Assembly: GCF_001742745.1 (NCBI RefSeq)
Contig: NZ_MJAK01000007.1
Span: 97,783 to 161,782 of the forward strand
Length of the DNA: 64,000 nt
Reading direction: 5' to 3'
Source: Curtobacterium sp. ER1/6
GTDB lineage: Bacteria; Actinomycetota; Actinomycetes; Actinomycetales; Microbacteriaceae
Shown here: positions 16,417-26,538 of the stretch, piece by piece
How the letters are laid out: every line of letters begins with the position of its first letter
Numbering within the stretch: position 1 is the stretch's first letter
Translations under genes and position numbers: made by a program
Notes under the pieces: generated by a model
The model's input: only the letters and a program-made list of their open reading frames with translations
Told to the model about the DNA's origin: nothing
Database searches by the model: none

Positions 16417-17751
16417 TTACTTCGAGACCGAACCCTGGATCGCGGTCTGGTAGACGGGCTTGTTGTCGCCGTCGAACTTGTAGATGCCGATGTAGGCGCT
16501 CGACGGGTCGTTCTTGCTGTCGAACGGACCGATGCCGGACGGGCCGGTGTAGTGGATGTCCTCACCGGAGTCGAGCAGCTTCTTGCAGTCGGCGAAGGTC
16601 GAGCACTCGGTGCCGCCGTCCGCACCGGAGACCGCGGCCATGTTGGCCTGGATCGTCCCGGAGTCGGTGCCCTTGCCCTTGACCGCGGCCAGCGCGGCCA
16701 GGGTGGTGGCGTCGTAGGACTCGGCCGCGTACGAGTAGTCGGCGAGCTCCTTGCCGGACGACTTCTTGTAGAAGTCCGCCAGGCGCTGCTTCAGCTCGTC
16801 CTTCGGGCTCGCACCGGGGATGGTGCCCTGAGCGCCCTCGAGGGTGCCCGGGTCGAAGTCCTTCGAGTAGTCCGCCGTGTTGCCGTCGGACATGTAGATC
16901 TTCGCCATGTCGGCGTTCTGCGACTTCAGCTCGGGGATGATCGACTTCGTCTCGTCGAAGGCGAGCACCACGATGGCGTCCGGCTTGGCCGCGAGGGCCG
17001 CCGTCACCTCCGACGAGAACGTCGTCTGTCCGGGCGGGAACTCCTGACCCTTGCCCTTGCCGCCGTAGACGACCTGGCCGCCCGAGTCCTCGACCGCCTT
17101 CTGGACGGTGTCGCGGAGACCCGTGCCGTAGGTGTCGTTGAAGACCAGGAACGCGACCGTGGCGTTGCCGTCACCGGTGATGAGCTGACCGAGCGCCGAG
17201 CCCTGGACCGAGTCCGGCGGAGCGGTGCGGTAGTAGTGCGACGAGTAGCCCGACAGGTCGGTCGCGGTGTTCGCCGGCGAGATCTGCACCATGCAGTTGC
17301 TCGTCAGCTGGTCGATGACGTTCAGCGTGACGCTGGACGACTCGGCGCCGATGACGACGGGGACCTTGGCGTTGACGAGCTTCGTCGCCGCGGAGCTCGA
17401 CACGGTCATGTCGTTGCTGTCACCGGAGTCGGTGGCGGGGTCGATGCTGACGTCCTTGTCCAGCACGCCGCCCGCGGCGTTGATGTCCTCGACCGCGAGG
17501 CCGACACCGGACTCGGCCGGCGGGTTGAGGTACGACAGCGTGCCGGTGAGCGGCAGGATCGTGCCGATCTTCAGCGCGTCGGTACCGGGGGTGTCGGGTG
17601 CCTTGCAGCTGGCGGCCGGGTCCTTCTTCGCACCGCCTGCCGACGCGGAGGAGGTCGACTCGGCGCTGCCGCCGGTGGAACACGCGGCGAGGAGGAGCGC
17701 TGCCGCTCCCGCCACTGCCAGTGCCGTGGTGGCACGGGTGGTTCTGGTCAT
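16417..17751 (-). CDS. livK: Branched-chain amino acid ABC transporter substrate-binding lipoprotein
   Basis: Lipid-anchored binding protein of the Liv/HAAT type, 444 residues. The signal peptide ends in the lipobox LLAACS, with the acylated Cys at about residue 24. A Ser/Gly linker and a type-I periplasmic-binding fold follow (KIGTILPLTGTLSYLNPP, AESSSVTLNVIDQL, AYSYAAESYDATTLAALAA). The ATG at 17751 begins the signal peptide; the frame extends to 17871 through the promoter region. It is separated from livHMGF by 4 kb and faces the other way, so it has its own promoter. Substrate identity is inferred from the permease genes. Confidence 0.9.
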   Translation of the reverse strand: MTRTTRATTALAVAGAAALLLAACSTGGSAESTSSASAGGAKKDPAASCKAPDTPGTDALKIGTILPLTGTLSYLNPPAESGVGLAVEDINAAGGVLDKDVSIDPATDSGDSNDMTVSSSAATKLVNAKVPVVIGAESSSVTLNVIDQLTSNCMVQISPANTATDLSGYSSHYYRTAPPDSVQGSALGQLITGDGNATVAFLVFNDTYGTGLRDTVQKAVEDSGGQVVYGGKGKGQEFPPGQTTFSSEVTAALAAKPDAIVVLAFDETKSIIPELKSQNADMAKIYMSDGNTADYSKDFDPGTLEGAQGTIPGASPKDELKQRLADFYKKSSGKELADYSYAAESYDATTLAALAAVKGKGTDSGTIQANMAAVSGADGGTECSTFADCKKLLDSGEDIHYTGPSGIGPFDSKNDPSSAYIGIYKFDGDNKPVYQTAIQGSVSK

Positions 17752-17877
17752 CCGTGGAGCCCTTTCTCTGCGCGGAGGCCCAACCGCATCGGGTCGAGCG
17801 CGGTCACCTCCGCGTGGGTTGCCGAGAAAACTAGGGCCGAAGTGTTTCGCGTGTGTGTCCAGGATCGACACCTGGAC

Positions 17878-17903
17878 GTTTCGTTACACACCCGTGACGA
17901 AAC
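17878..17903. promoter_or_regulatory. Inverted repeat upstream of livK, possible operator
   Basis: GTTTCGTTAC, 6 nt, GTGACGAAAC pair at 9 of 10 positions in the livK upstream region, which is unusually A+T-rich for this window. A second small repeat (GTCCAG...CTGGAC, about 17857-17876) lies next to it. It may be a regulator site for livK; no regulator gene is adjacent. Confidence 0.35.
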
Positions 17904-18029
17904 TGAGCAGGCGCACGGGAAGGCCTGATGAGGAGTCCGTCCGGACGGTCTCCGAGGTCTGGAGCGCTCCCTGGACGGTGCCGGATCCGACGTCCGACGG
18001 ACCCGTGCGGGCACCCCGCCGGCCGCGCG

Positions 18030-18035
18030 TACGGT
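18030..18035 (+). promoter_or_regulatory. -10 hexamer for leaderless SDR gene
   Basis: TACGGT ends 7 nt before the ATG at 18043. Confidence 0.5.
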
Positions 18036-18042
18036 CCCGGGC

Positions 18043-18861
18043 ATGAGCGACGCAGCTTCCGAGACCACGTTCCGTCCGACCCGCGCCATCGTCACCGGCG
18101 CCGAGTCCGGCATCGGCAAGGCCACCGCCGTGGCCCTCGCCGCCGCCGGCATGGACGTCGGCATCACCTACCTGTCCGAACCCGAGCGCGCCGAGGAGAC
18201 GGCCGCGGAGATCCGGCAGGCCGGACGCCGGGCGTTCGTCGCGCAGATCGACGTGACCCAGCTGGACCGGGCCGGTGCGGTCATCGACGACCTCGCGGCG
18301 CAGCTCGGTGGCGTCGACGTCATCGTGGCGGACGCCGGGACCGGCGACAACGCCCCCTTCCTCGACATCACCCTCGAGCAGTGGCGGCACACGGTCGCGA
18401 CGGACCTCGACGGCGCGTTCGTCACGATCCAGGCGGCTGCACGACGCATGGTCGACCAGGGCACCGGCGGGCGGATCATCGGCATCACGAGCGTGCACGA
18501 GCACCAGCCGCGGTACGGGTCGAGCGCGTACGACGCCGCGAAGCACGGGCTCGGCGGGCTGCTCAAGACGATCGCGATCGAGCTCGCGCAGCACGGGATC
18601 ACCGCCAACGCGGTCGCACCGGGGGAGATCGCGACCCGGATGACCGGCGCCGAGGACGAGGACCCGCACACCATCGACCGCCCGGGGGTGCCGCTCGGTC
18701 GTCCGGGCAACGCGTGGGAGATCGCGGCCGCGGTGGCGTTCCTGGCCTCGCCGGCGTCGTCGTACATCACCGGGGTGTCCCTGCCGGTCGACGGCGGCAT
18801 GCTGCAGATGGGCCCGCACGGCGGCAGCCACATCACGAGCGACGACTGGCGGAGCGCGTAG
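18043..18861 (+). CDS. SDR-family oxidoreductase
   Basis: Classical short-chain dehydrogenase/reductase, 272 residues. The cofactor motif TGAESGIG lies at about residues 19-26, the catalytic Ser is in ITSVHEH (about 150), and the YxxxK dyad is in SSAYDAAKHG (about 163-167). The C-terminus SYITGVSLPVDGGMLQMG is typical. The substrate is unknown. Its relatives include glucose-1-dehydrogenase and 3-oxoacyl-reductase types. It stands alone, ending at a long palindrome. Confidence 0.9.
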   Translation: MSDAASETTFRPTRAIVTGAESGIGKATAVALAAAGMDVGITYLSEPERAEETAAEIRQAGRRAFVAQIDVTQLDRAGAVIDDLAAQLGGVDVIVADAGTGDNAPFLDITLEQWRHTVATDLDGAFVTIQAAARRMVDQGTGGRIIGITSVHEHQPRYGSSAYDAAKHGLGGLLKTIAIELAQHGITANAVAPGEIATRMTGAEDEDPHTIDRPGVPLGRPGNAWEIAAAVAFLASPASSYITGVSLPVDGGMLQMGPHGGSHITSDDWRSA

Positions 18862-18903
18862 GGGCCGGCGGGGGCGCGGGCGGGCGGGCATCGCGTCGCG
18901 TTT

Positions 18904-18977
18904 CCGCAAAACGCAATGTGGGCGGTTCCTCGCAGGGTCATCCCGCTGCGAGGAACCGCCCGGGTTGCGTCTTGCGG
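18904..18977. repeat. Palindrome family C, copy 1 (32-10-32)
   Basis: Arms 18904-18935 and 18946-18977 pair at about 28 of 32 positions around a 10-nt loop. The inner arm is GGCGGTTCCTCGCAG. The same architecture and a closely related sequence occur at 19933-20006, so the two copies bracket the gene at 18992-19861. Confidence 0.85.
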
Positions 18978-18991
18978 TGGACAAGCGGCCG

Positions 18992-19861
18992 TCAGGCTCC
19001 GGTCGGGAGGCCCGTGGTGCGCAGGAGCGTCTGCAAGCACCCCGGGGTGCGCACCTCCGACCAGCCCCAGCGGACGATGCCGCGCACCTCGGGCCGCAGC
19101 AGCAGGGCCTGCTCCCGGGTCTTCTCCCGCCGGACGGCGTCGGGCCCGTCGTACTTCTCGAGGCCGTCGAACTCACCGACGATGCCCGCGCGCGGCCACC
19201 AGAAGTCGACGCGGTACCGACCGAACTCCTGCTGCAGGACCGGCGGTGGGAAGCCGTCCTCGTCGATGCGGACGCGACTGACGGACTCTCCGGGCGACTC
19301 GGACCGGGGGTCGGCGAACCGGAGGGCGCGGCGGGCCCGCGTCATGCCCCGCGGTGTCGGCCACGCCGCGAACGCCCGGCGGAGTTCGTCCGCGTCGGTC
19401 GACCCCGCACGGAGGACGTGGTCGAGCACCGCCACGCCGTTCTCGTACGACGTGCTGCGGACGAGGTCGACCACGGTCCGGACGAGCGTGGTGACCCGAC
19501 GCCCTTCGATCGTCGTCACCTCGTGGGTACCGAGTGCCGCTGCGTGGCGGACGACACGACGACCGGAGTGCGTCGTGCCGAGCAGGGGGTCCGTGACGTG
19601 CACGCGCCGGTCCGGCCGGTCCACGTCGGGCAGACCCCAGAGCAGTGCGGCCGAGCGGTGGGACAGGGTGCGCCACTCACCGACGGTCGTGATCACGGCC
19701 TCGAGTTCGGTCCGTGCCCGCTCGCGCACCGATGCTGATCGCAGGGCGTCGGCCTCGACCGCGACGCCGTGCGTCAGCCGGACGAGCTCGCCCCGCCGGA
19801 CGCGGTGCTGCGCGTCCCGGTCGTCGGACGTGAGCAGGACGAGTGGTAGGGGTTCGTGCAT
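18992..19861 (-). CDS. AbiEi-type winged-helix plus DUF559-like nuclease-fold protein
   Basis: 289 residues. Residues 1-60 (LVLLTSDDRDAQHRVRRGEL...TRLTHGVAV style) resemble the AbiEi antitoxin winged-helix found in many actinobacterial proteins. The C-terminal third has YRVDFWWPRAGIVGEFDGLEKY, reminiscent of the D...ExDG core of DUF559/Vsr-like nucleases. No AbiEii toxin gene is adjacent. The ATG at 19861 (MHEPLPLVLL) is preferred over 19945, which would run into the palindrome. Both flanks carry copies of palindrome family C. Function is unknown; defence or DNA transactions are possible but unproven. Confidence 0.7.
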   Translation of the reverse strand: MHEPLPLVLLTSDDRDAQHRVRRGELVRLTHGVAVEADALRSASVRERARTELEAVITTVGEWRTLSHRSAALLWGLPDVDRPDRRVHVTDPLLGTTHSGRRVVRHAAALGTHEVTTIEGRRVTTLVRTVVDLVRSTSYENGVAVLDHVLRAGSTDADELRRAFAAWPTPRGMTRARRALRFADPRSESPGESVSRVRIDEDGFPPPVLQQEFGRYRVDFWWPRAGIVGEFDGLEKYDGPDAVRREKTREQALLLRPEVRGIVRWGWSEVRTPGCLQTLLRTTGLPTGA

Positions 19862-19932
19862 GCGGACGAGCTTCGGGCAGTCACGGGGACGCTGCGGCTC
19901 GTCGTCCGGATCTGTGGAGAACGGGCGCACGA

Positions 19933-20006
19933 TCGCGAAACGCAACGTCGGCGGCCCCTCGCAGCGGAGTACTGCTGCGAGAAACCGCCGACGTTGCGTT
20001 TTGCGG
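19933..20006. repeat. Palindrome family C, copy 2 (32-10-32)
   Basis: Arms 19933-19964 and 19975-20006 around a 10-nt loop. The left arm matches that of copy 1 at 26 of 32 positions in the same orientation. It lies between the start of the AbiEi-like gene and the end of guaB. Confidence 0.85.
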
Positions 20007-20020
20007 ACGGGAAGAGGGGG

Positions 20021-21733
<1,713 letters not shown>

Positions 21734-21796
21734 TCACGAAAGCAGCACGATTTGTGCAGGAGACGTGCTGGAAACACGGGGGACACAAAAAATCCC

Positions 21797-21802
21797 TAGG
21801 GT
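21797..21802 (+). promoter_or_regulatory. Candidate -10 of the livHMGF operon
   Basis: TAGGGT about 30 nt before the chosen GTG start at 21832, preceded by an A-rich patch (21784-21792). No good -35 is seen. The 308-bp gap 21524-21831 between the divergent guaB and livH genes otherwise holds a possible guaB -10 (TACCAT on the minus strand, 21590-21595) and no ORF. Confidence 0.4.
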
Positions 21803-21831
21803 CCTCGACTATCCGAACGAGAGGCTCATCC

Positions 21832-23274
21832 GTGGGTTCCATCACTCCGCCGGGGTCAGCGCTCATGCGCCGACTCCGCCGTGGGGCACCAGGTCGCAAC
21901 CGCCTGGTCCTCGCCGCAGTACTCTTCCTCGCCTTCCTCGCAACCTTCGCGGTCGACTGGGCAGTGTCGCCCTCGGCCGAGGCGGCGACGAGCGCCCCGT
22001 CCGCCAGCAGCACCCCCGCCAGCAGCAGCCCCGCGGGCAGCGGGGCCGCGACCGGGCCCTGCACGGTCAGCCCGACGAACGGCTGCATCCGGGGCACCAT
22101 CCTCGACTCCGACCGGAAGCCGGCCGCCGGCATCGACGTCGACGTGGCGGGTGCGGGCGGCTTCGCCCAGACCGCGACCACCGACGATTCCGGCCGCTGG
22201 TCCGTCTCGGTCACGACCGCCGGGCAGTACACGGTCAGCGTCGACCAGTCGTCGCTGCCGCGGGGGCAGTACCTGACGAACGCAGCCGACGCCGAGCGCA
22301 AGGTGAACGCGACGCTCAACGCCAACGTCGGGCAGATCTTCCAGCTCTCCGACCAGCAGGGCGCGACCACCACCGCGGACACGAGCAGCGTCAGCGCAGC
22401 CCGCGCCTGGCAGCAGCTCGCGTCGGGCATCCGACTCGGGCTCCTCATCGCCCTGGCCTCGGTCGGCCTCTCGCTCATCTACGGTACGACCGGCCTGTCG
22501 AGCTTCTCGCACGGTGAGCAGGTCACCCTCGGCGGCCTCCTCGCCTACGTGTTCGCGAACCAGCTCGGGTGGAACATCTGGGTCACCGGGATCGTGGTCA
22601 CGCTGCTCTGCGCGGCCACCGGGTACCTGCAGGACGCCGCGATCTGGCGCCCGCTGCGGCGTCGCCGGATCAGCCTGACGCAGCTCATGATCGTGACGAT
22701 CGGCCTCTCGATCGCCGCGCAGTACGCGTTCCAGTACTTCTTCGGCGCCTCGACCGTCCGCATCCAGCAGGGCAACCCGGAGACGGTGACCTTCGCCGGG
22801 CTGACGCTGACCGTCCAGTCCTACGTCGCCATGGCGATCGCGCTCGTCGTGCTCGTCGGCACCGGGCTCTTCCTCGCGAAGACCCGCTTCGGCCGGGCCA
22901 CCCGCGCCGTCTCGGACAACCCGGCGCTCGCCGCGGCCTCCGGCATCGACGTCGACCGGGTCATCCGGTTCGTGTGGACGCTGGCGGCCGGCCTCGCAGG
23001 GCTCTCGGGCGTGATGCTCGGCCTGGTCCTCAACGGCGTGAACTGGCAGACCGGCCTCCAGCTGCTGCTGCTCATGTTCGCGTCCGTCACCCTCGGCGGT
23101 CTCGGCACGGCCTACGGCGCCCTCGTCGGTTCGATGATCATCGGCATCGTCGTCGAGCTCACGAACCTCGTGCTGCCGGGTGACTTCAAGTACGCCACGG
23201 CCCTCGTGATCCTCATCCTCATCCTGCTGTTCCGGCCGCAGGGCATCTTCGGTCGCGCCGAGCGCATCGGCTAA
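21832..23274 (+). CDS. livH: Branched-chain amino acid ABC permease LivH with fused N-terminal extracytoplasmic domain
   Basis: 480 residues, against about 300 for ordinary LivH. Residues 20-42 form a signal-like helix (LVLAAVLFLAFLATFAVDWAV), followed by a Ser/Ala-rich linker. A roughly 90-residue domain follows, with GTILDSDRKPAAGIDVDVAGAGGF and GQYTVSVD, the pattern of carboxypeptidase-regulatory-like/SpaA-type folds. The permease proper (about residues 190-480) has eight or so helices and the EAA-like stretch GIDVDRVIRFVWTLAAGLAG. The GTG at 21832 follows GAGAGG; an ATG at 21865 is the alternative. livM follows 12 nt downstream. Confidence 0.88.
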   Translation: MGSITPPGSALMRRLRRGAPGRNRLVLAAVLFLAFLATFAVDWAVSPSAEAATSAPSASSTPASSSPAGSGAATGPCTVSPTNGCIRGTILDSDRKPAAGIDVDVAGAGGFAQTATTDDSGRWSVSVTTAGQYTVSVDQSSLPRGQYLTNAADAERKVNATLNANVGQIFQLSDQQGATTTADTSSVSAARAWQQLASGIRLGLLIALASVGLSLIYGTTGLSSFSHGEQVTLGGLLAYVFANQLGWNIWVTGIVVTLLCAATGYLQDAAIWRPLRRRRISLTQLMIVTIGLSIAAQYAFQYFFGASTVRIQQGNPETVTFAGLTLTVQSYVAMAIALVVLVGTGLFLAKTRFGRATRAVSDNPALAAASGIDVDRVIRFVWTLAAGLAGLSGVMLGLVLNGVNWQTGLQLLLLMFASVTLGGLGTAYGALVGSMIIGIVVELTNLVLPGDFKYATALVILILILLFRPQGIFGRAERIG

Positions 23275-23286
23275 GGGAGCACCGAC

Positions 23287-24273
23287 ATGGACTACATCCT
23301 CAGCCTGCTGTCGTCACTGACGCAGGAGGCCCTCGCCCCCACCACGGCGGCGTTCGCCCTGGCCGCCATCGGCCTCAACGTGCACTTCGGCCTGACCGGC
23401 CTCATCAACATGGGCCAGGCGGCGTTCCTGCTGCTCGGCGCCTACGGCTTCGCGATCTCGATCACGAACGGCCTGCCCTTCGTCATGGCGGTGCTCGTCG
23501 CACTGGCGGTGGCCATCGTCTTCGCGGTCATCCTCGGCATCCCGACCCTGCGGCTCCGCGGCGACTACCTGGCGATCGTGACGATCTCCGGCGCCGAGAT
23601 CATCCGCATGGTCGGTCGATCCAGCCTGTTGACGGACACCACCGGCGGTTCGAACGGCATCGCCGGCTCGGCCTACCGCGACCCGTTCAACGCCCTCAGC
23701 CCGCTGCCGGACGGCACCACGAGCATCCTGTGGTTCACCTACTCGAACAACGGCGTCAACGGCTGGTGGATCCGCATCGCCGCCTGGGGCCTCGTCGCGC
23801 TCTTCACCCTCGTGCTCTTCCTGCTCATGCGCAGCCCGTGGGGTCGCGTCGTGAAGGCCATCCGCGAGGACGAGGACGCCGTCCGCTCCCTCGGCAAGAA
23901 CGTCTACTCGTACAAGATGCAGGCGCTCGTGTTCGGTGGTGCGCTCGGTGCGCTCGCCGGGGTCATCTACGTCCTGCCGAGCTCCGTGCAACCGGACGCC
24001 ATGGGCCGCTCGATGACCTTCTTCATCTGGACGGCACTCATCCTCGGTGGCGCCGCGACCGTCTTCGGTCCGGTGCTCGGGGCGATCCTGTTCTTCGTCG
24101 TGCGGCTCTTCGTCCGCACCCTGGCCGGGGACTTCATCCCCGACTCGATCATGAACGCGCAGCAGGCGGAGCAGTTCTCCTACGTGCTCGTCGGCATCGC
24201 GCTCATGCTCCTCATCGTGTTCCGGCCACAGGGACTCCTGGGCAACAAGAAGGAGCTGTCGTTCAGTGTCTGA
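23287..24273 (+). CDS. livM: Branched-chain amino acid ABC transporter permease LivM
   Basis: Second permease subunit, 328 residues. Hydrophobic helices run throughout. The family stretch GLTGLINMGQAAFLLLGAYG is near the N-terminus and the coupling-loop sequence AIREDEDAVRSLGKNVYSYKMQAL lies at about residues 190-215, with VFRPQGLLG at the end. RBS AAGGGAGC precedes the ATG. It overlaps livG by 8 bp. It pairs with the LivH fusion to form the membrane channel. Confidence 0.94.
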   Translation: MDYILSLLSSLTQEALAPTTAAFALAAIGLNVHFGLTGLINMGQAAFLLLGAYGFAISITNGLPFVMAVLVALAVAIVFAVILGIPTLRLRGDYLAIVTISGAEIIRMVGRSSLLTDTTGGSNGIAGSAYRDPFNALSPLPDGTTSILWFTYSNNGVNGWWIRIAAWGLVALFTLVLFLLMRSPWGRVVKAIREDEDAVRSLGKNVYSYKMQALVFGGALGALAGVIYVLPSSVQPDAMGRSMTFFIWTALILGGAATVFGPVLGAILFFVVRLFVRTLAGDFIPDSIMNAQQAEQFSYVLVGIALMLLIVFRPQGLLGNKKELSFSV

Positions 24274-25153
24274 GACGTACACCCACACGAAGTCCGACCC
24301 GATCCTCACGGTCGACGGCGTCACCCGGCACTTCGGCGGCATGACCGCCGTCGACGTCGACCACCTCGAGGTGCAGCGCGGCACCATCACCGCCCTCATC
24401 GGTCCGAACGGCGCCGGCAAGACGACGTTCTTCAACCTGCTCACGGGCTTCGACAAGCCGAGCCCCGGTGCGACGACCCGCTTCAACGGGGACACGCTGC
24501 AGAAGACGAGCGCGACCCACATCGCGAACAAGGGCATGGTCCGGACGTTCCAGCTCACGAAGGCGCTGAGCCGCCTGACGGTGATGCAGAACATGCTGCT
24601 CGGCGCCCGCGACCAGCCGGGGGAGAACTTCTTCGTCGGCCTGGTCCCGGCACTGTGGCGGAAGCGCGAGCGGGAGATCACCGCGAAGGCCGAGGACCTG
24701 CTCGCCCGCTTCAAGCTCCTCGAGAAGCAGGACGACTACGCCGGATCGCTCTCGGGCGGCCAGCGGAAGCTCCTCGAGATGGCGCGGGCGCTCATGTCCG
24801 ACCCGACGATGATCATGCTCGACGAGCCGATGGCGGGCGTGAACCCCGCGCTGACCCAGTCGCTCCTCGGGCACATCCAGTCCCTGCGCGACGACGGCAT
24901 GACCGTGCTGTTCGTCGAGCACGACATGCACATGGTCCGGCACATCTCGGACTGGGTCGTCGTGATGGCCGAGGGCAAGGTCGTCGCCGAGGGGCCGGCC
25001 GACACGGTGATGGACGACCGTGCCGTCATCGACGCGTACCTCGGCGCGCACCACGACACCGACCTGGGCGACGACTCGCTCCTCAACGAGGAGACCTACG
25101 AGGAGCTGGCCGAAGAGGTCAAGGAAGAAGACGAGCAGGAGGCGACCCGATGA
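24266..25153 (+). CDS. livG: Branched-chain amino acid ABC transporter ATP-binding protein LivG
   Basis: First ATPase subunit, 295 residues. Walker A is GPNGAGKTTFFN (about residue 46), the ABC signature LSGGQRKLLEMARAL, Walker B MIMLDEPMAG and the switch His in FVEHDMHMV. The C-terminal 25 residues are acidic and longer than usual. The GTG start lies within the end of livM, and the stop overlaps livF by 4 bp (ATGA). Confidence 0.95.
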   Translation: MSETYTHTKSDPILTVDGVTRHFGGMTAVDVDHLEVQRGTITALIGPNGAGKTTFFNLLTGFDKPSPGATTRFNGDTLQKTSATHIANKGMVRTFQLTKALSRLTVMQNMLLGARDQPGENFFVGLVPALWRKREREITAKAEDLLARFKLLEKQDDYAGSLSGGQRKLLEMARALMSDPTMIMLDEPMAGVNPALTQSLLGHIQSLRDDGMTVLFVEHDMHMVRHISDWVVVMAEGKVVAEGPADTVMDDRAVIDAYLGAHHDTDLGDDSLLNEETYEELAEEVKEEDEQEATR

Positions 25154-26019
25154 CCGACGCAACGAACGCAGCGGACGCGAGCCGCGCCTCCCGTCCGACG
25201 ACGGACGCGACGGACGCAACGAACGCGACGGGCGCGACCAACGCGACGGGCGCGACCGCGACCGCGACCGCGACCGCCACCGTCGAACCCGTCCTCACCG
25301 CGAAGAACCTCGTCGCCGGCTACCTGCCCGGCGTCAACATCCTGAACGGCTGCGACCTCGACTGCTACCCGGGCGAGCTCATCGGCATCATCGGCCCGAA
25401 CGGCGCCGGCAAGTCGACGCTGCTCAAGGCCCTGTTCGGCCTGGTCTCCATCCGCGAGGGCTCCGTGAGCCTGCAGGGCGAGGACATCACGAACCTCAAG
25501 GCGAACAAGCTCGTGCAGGCCGGTGTCGGGTTCGTGCCGCAGACGAACAACGTGTTCCCCTCGCTCTCGATCGAGGAGAACCTGCAGATGGGCCTGTACC
25601 TCCGCCCGAAGAAGTTCGCCGAGCGGCTCGAGGTCATCTACGACCTGTTCCCGGTGCTCGGGCAGCGGCGCACCCAGCGGGCGGGCTCCCTGTCCGGTGG
25701 TGAGCGGCAGTCGGTCGCGATGGCGCGTGCGCTCATGATGGACCCGAAGGTGCTGCTGCTCGACGAGCCCTCCGCGGGCCTGTCGCCGGTGCGGCAGGAC
25801 GAGACCTTCATCCGGACGCGTCGGATCAACAAGGCCGGGGTGTCGATCATCATGGTCGAGCAGAACGCGCGACGCTGTCTGCAGATCTGCGATCGTGGGT
25901 ACGTGCTCGACCAGGGGAGGAACGCGTACTCGGGCACCGGGCGTGAGCTCGCCGACGACCCGAAGGTCATCGAGCTCTACCTGGGGACGCTCGCCAAGGA
26001 CGTCGACTCCGCTCGCTGA
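25150..26019 (+). CDS. livF: Branched-chain amino acid ABC transporter ATP-binding protein LivF
   Basis: Second ATPase subunit, 289 residues. An unusual N-terminal extension of about 45 residues, built of Thr-Ala-Asp and Asn-Ala-Thr-Gly repeats (25160-25280), precedes the normal LivF start VEPVLTAKNLVAGY. Walker A is GPNGAGKSTLL, the signature LSGGERQSVAMARAL, Walker B VLLLDEPSAGL, and MVEQNARRCL contains the family Gln-Asn. The extension is encoded by short GCGAC-type tandem repeats and contains a family B half-site (GCGCCTCCCGTCCG), suggesting recent DNA expansion. It is the last gene of livHMGF. Confidence 0.93.
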   Translation: MTDATNAADASRASRPTTDATDATNATGATNATGATATATATATVEPVLTAKNLVAGYLPGVNILNGCDLDCYPGELIGIIGPNGAGKSTLLKALFGLVSIREGSVSLQGEDITNLKANKLVQAGVGFVPQTNNVFPSLSIEENLQMGLYLRPKKFAERLEVIYDLFPVLGQRRTQRAGSLSGGERQSVAMARALMMDPKVLLLDEPSAGLSPVRQDETFIRTRRINKAGVSIIMVEQNARRCLQICDRGYVLDQGRNAYSGTGRELADDPKVIELYLGTLAKDVDSAR

Positions 26020-26280
26020 GCGGGGTCGACCCGCGGGTACTGCTGTGGGGGTGGTACCCGCACCCGACGGAGCCGCGCTGGCTGCTGATGCGCCGCGCGG
26101 CTCCGTCCTCACGTCGCGGCGACACCGGCGTGTCAGCGAGACGCCTCGATCGCGCCGAGACGTCGCCGGATCCGGGCGCGTCTCGCGCCGTACGGTGCGT
26201 CTCGCGTCGGCGCGGGCGTCCCGCCTCCGCCACCTGCGTGCGCCCCGGCCGGGAGGCACGGCCCACCTCCGCCCGTCGGC

Positions 26281-26286
26281 TAGCGT
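26281..26286 (+). promoter_or_regulatory. -10 hexamer for leaderless small membrane protein gene
   Basis: TAGCGT ends 6 nt before the GTG at 26293. The 273-bp gap 26020-26292 contains short GAGACGC/GCGTCTCGCG repeats and a family B half-site (about 26247), with no convincing ORF. Confidence 0.45.
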
Positions 26287-26292
26287 GACGCC

Positions 26293-26478
26293 GTGCGCAC
26301 CCCCGGCCCCCTCGTGCTCGACGCCCTCGTCTGGGTCGTCTTCGCCGTGCTCTTCGTCGGCGCCGCACTCCTGGTGAAGGTCGCGGCCGCCCTGCTCGCC
26401 GTGCTCGTCGTGCTCGCGCTCCTGCTCGGCCTGGTCCTGCGGGCGATCCGGAAGCGGCGCGTCCGACCCCCTCGGTGA
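26293..26478 (+). CDS. Small membrane protein
   Basis: 61 residues with two adjacent hydrophobic segments (ALVWVVFAVLFVGAALLV and ALLAVLVVLALLLGLVL) and a basic tail KRRVRPPR, which fits a small inner-membrane hairpin. No family is recognised. Its gene status is supported by the correctly placed -10 hexamer before the GTG and by coding-like base composition. It stands alone between livF and guaB3. Confidence 0.55.
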   Translation: MRTPGPLVLDALVWVVFAVLFVGAALLVKVAAALLAVLVVLALLLGLVLRAIRKRRVRPPR

Positions 26479-26526
26479 CCGGCGCTGCTGCACCGTCCAC
26501 CCGTCCCACTCCTGGGGGCCGCCCGC

Positions 26527-26532
26527 TAGGCT
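26527..26532 (+). promoter_or_regulatory. -10 hexamer for leaderless guaB3
   Basis: TAGGCT ends 6 nt before the GTG at 26539. Confidence 0.5.
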
Positions 26533-26538
26533 TGCCCG

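Noticed and set aside
18992..19861. Type IV toxin-antitoxin module (AbiEi/AbiEii)
   Set aside because: Only the AbiEi-like winged-helix part is present, fused to a nuclease-like domain. No AbiEii nucleotidyltransferase gene is next to it.
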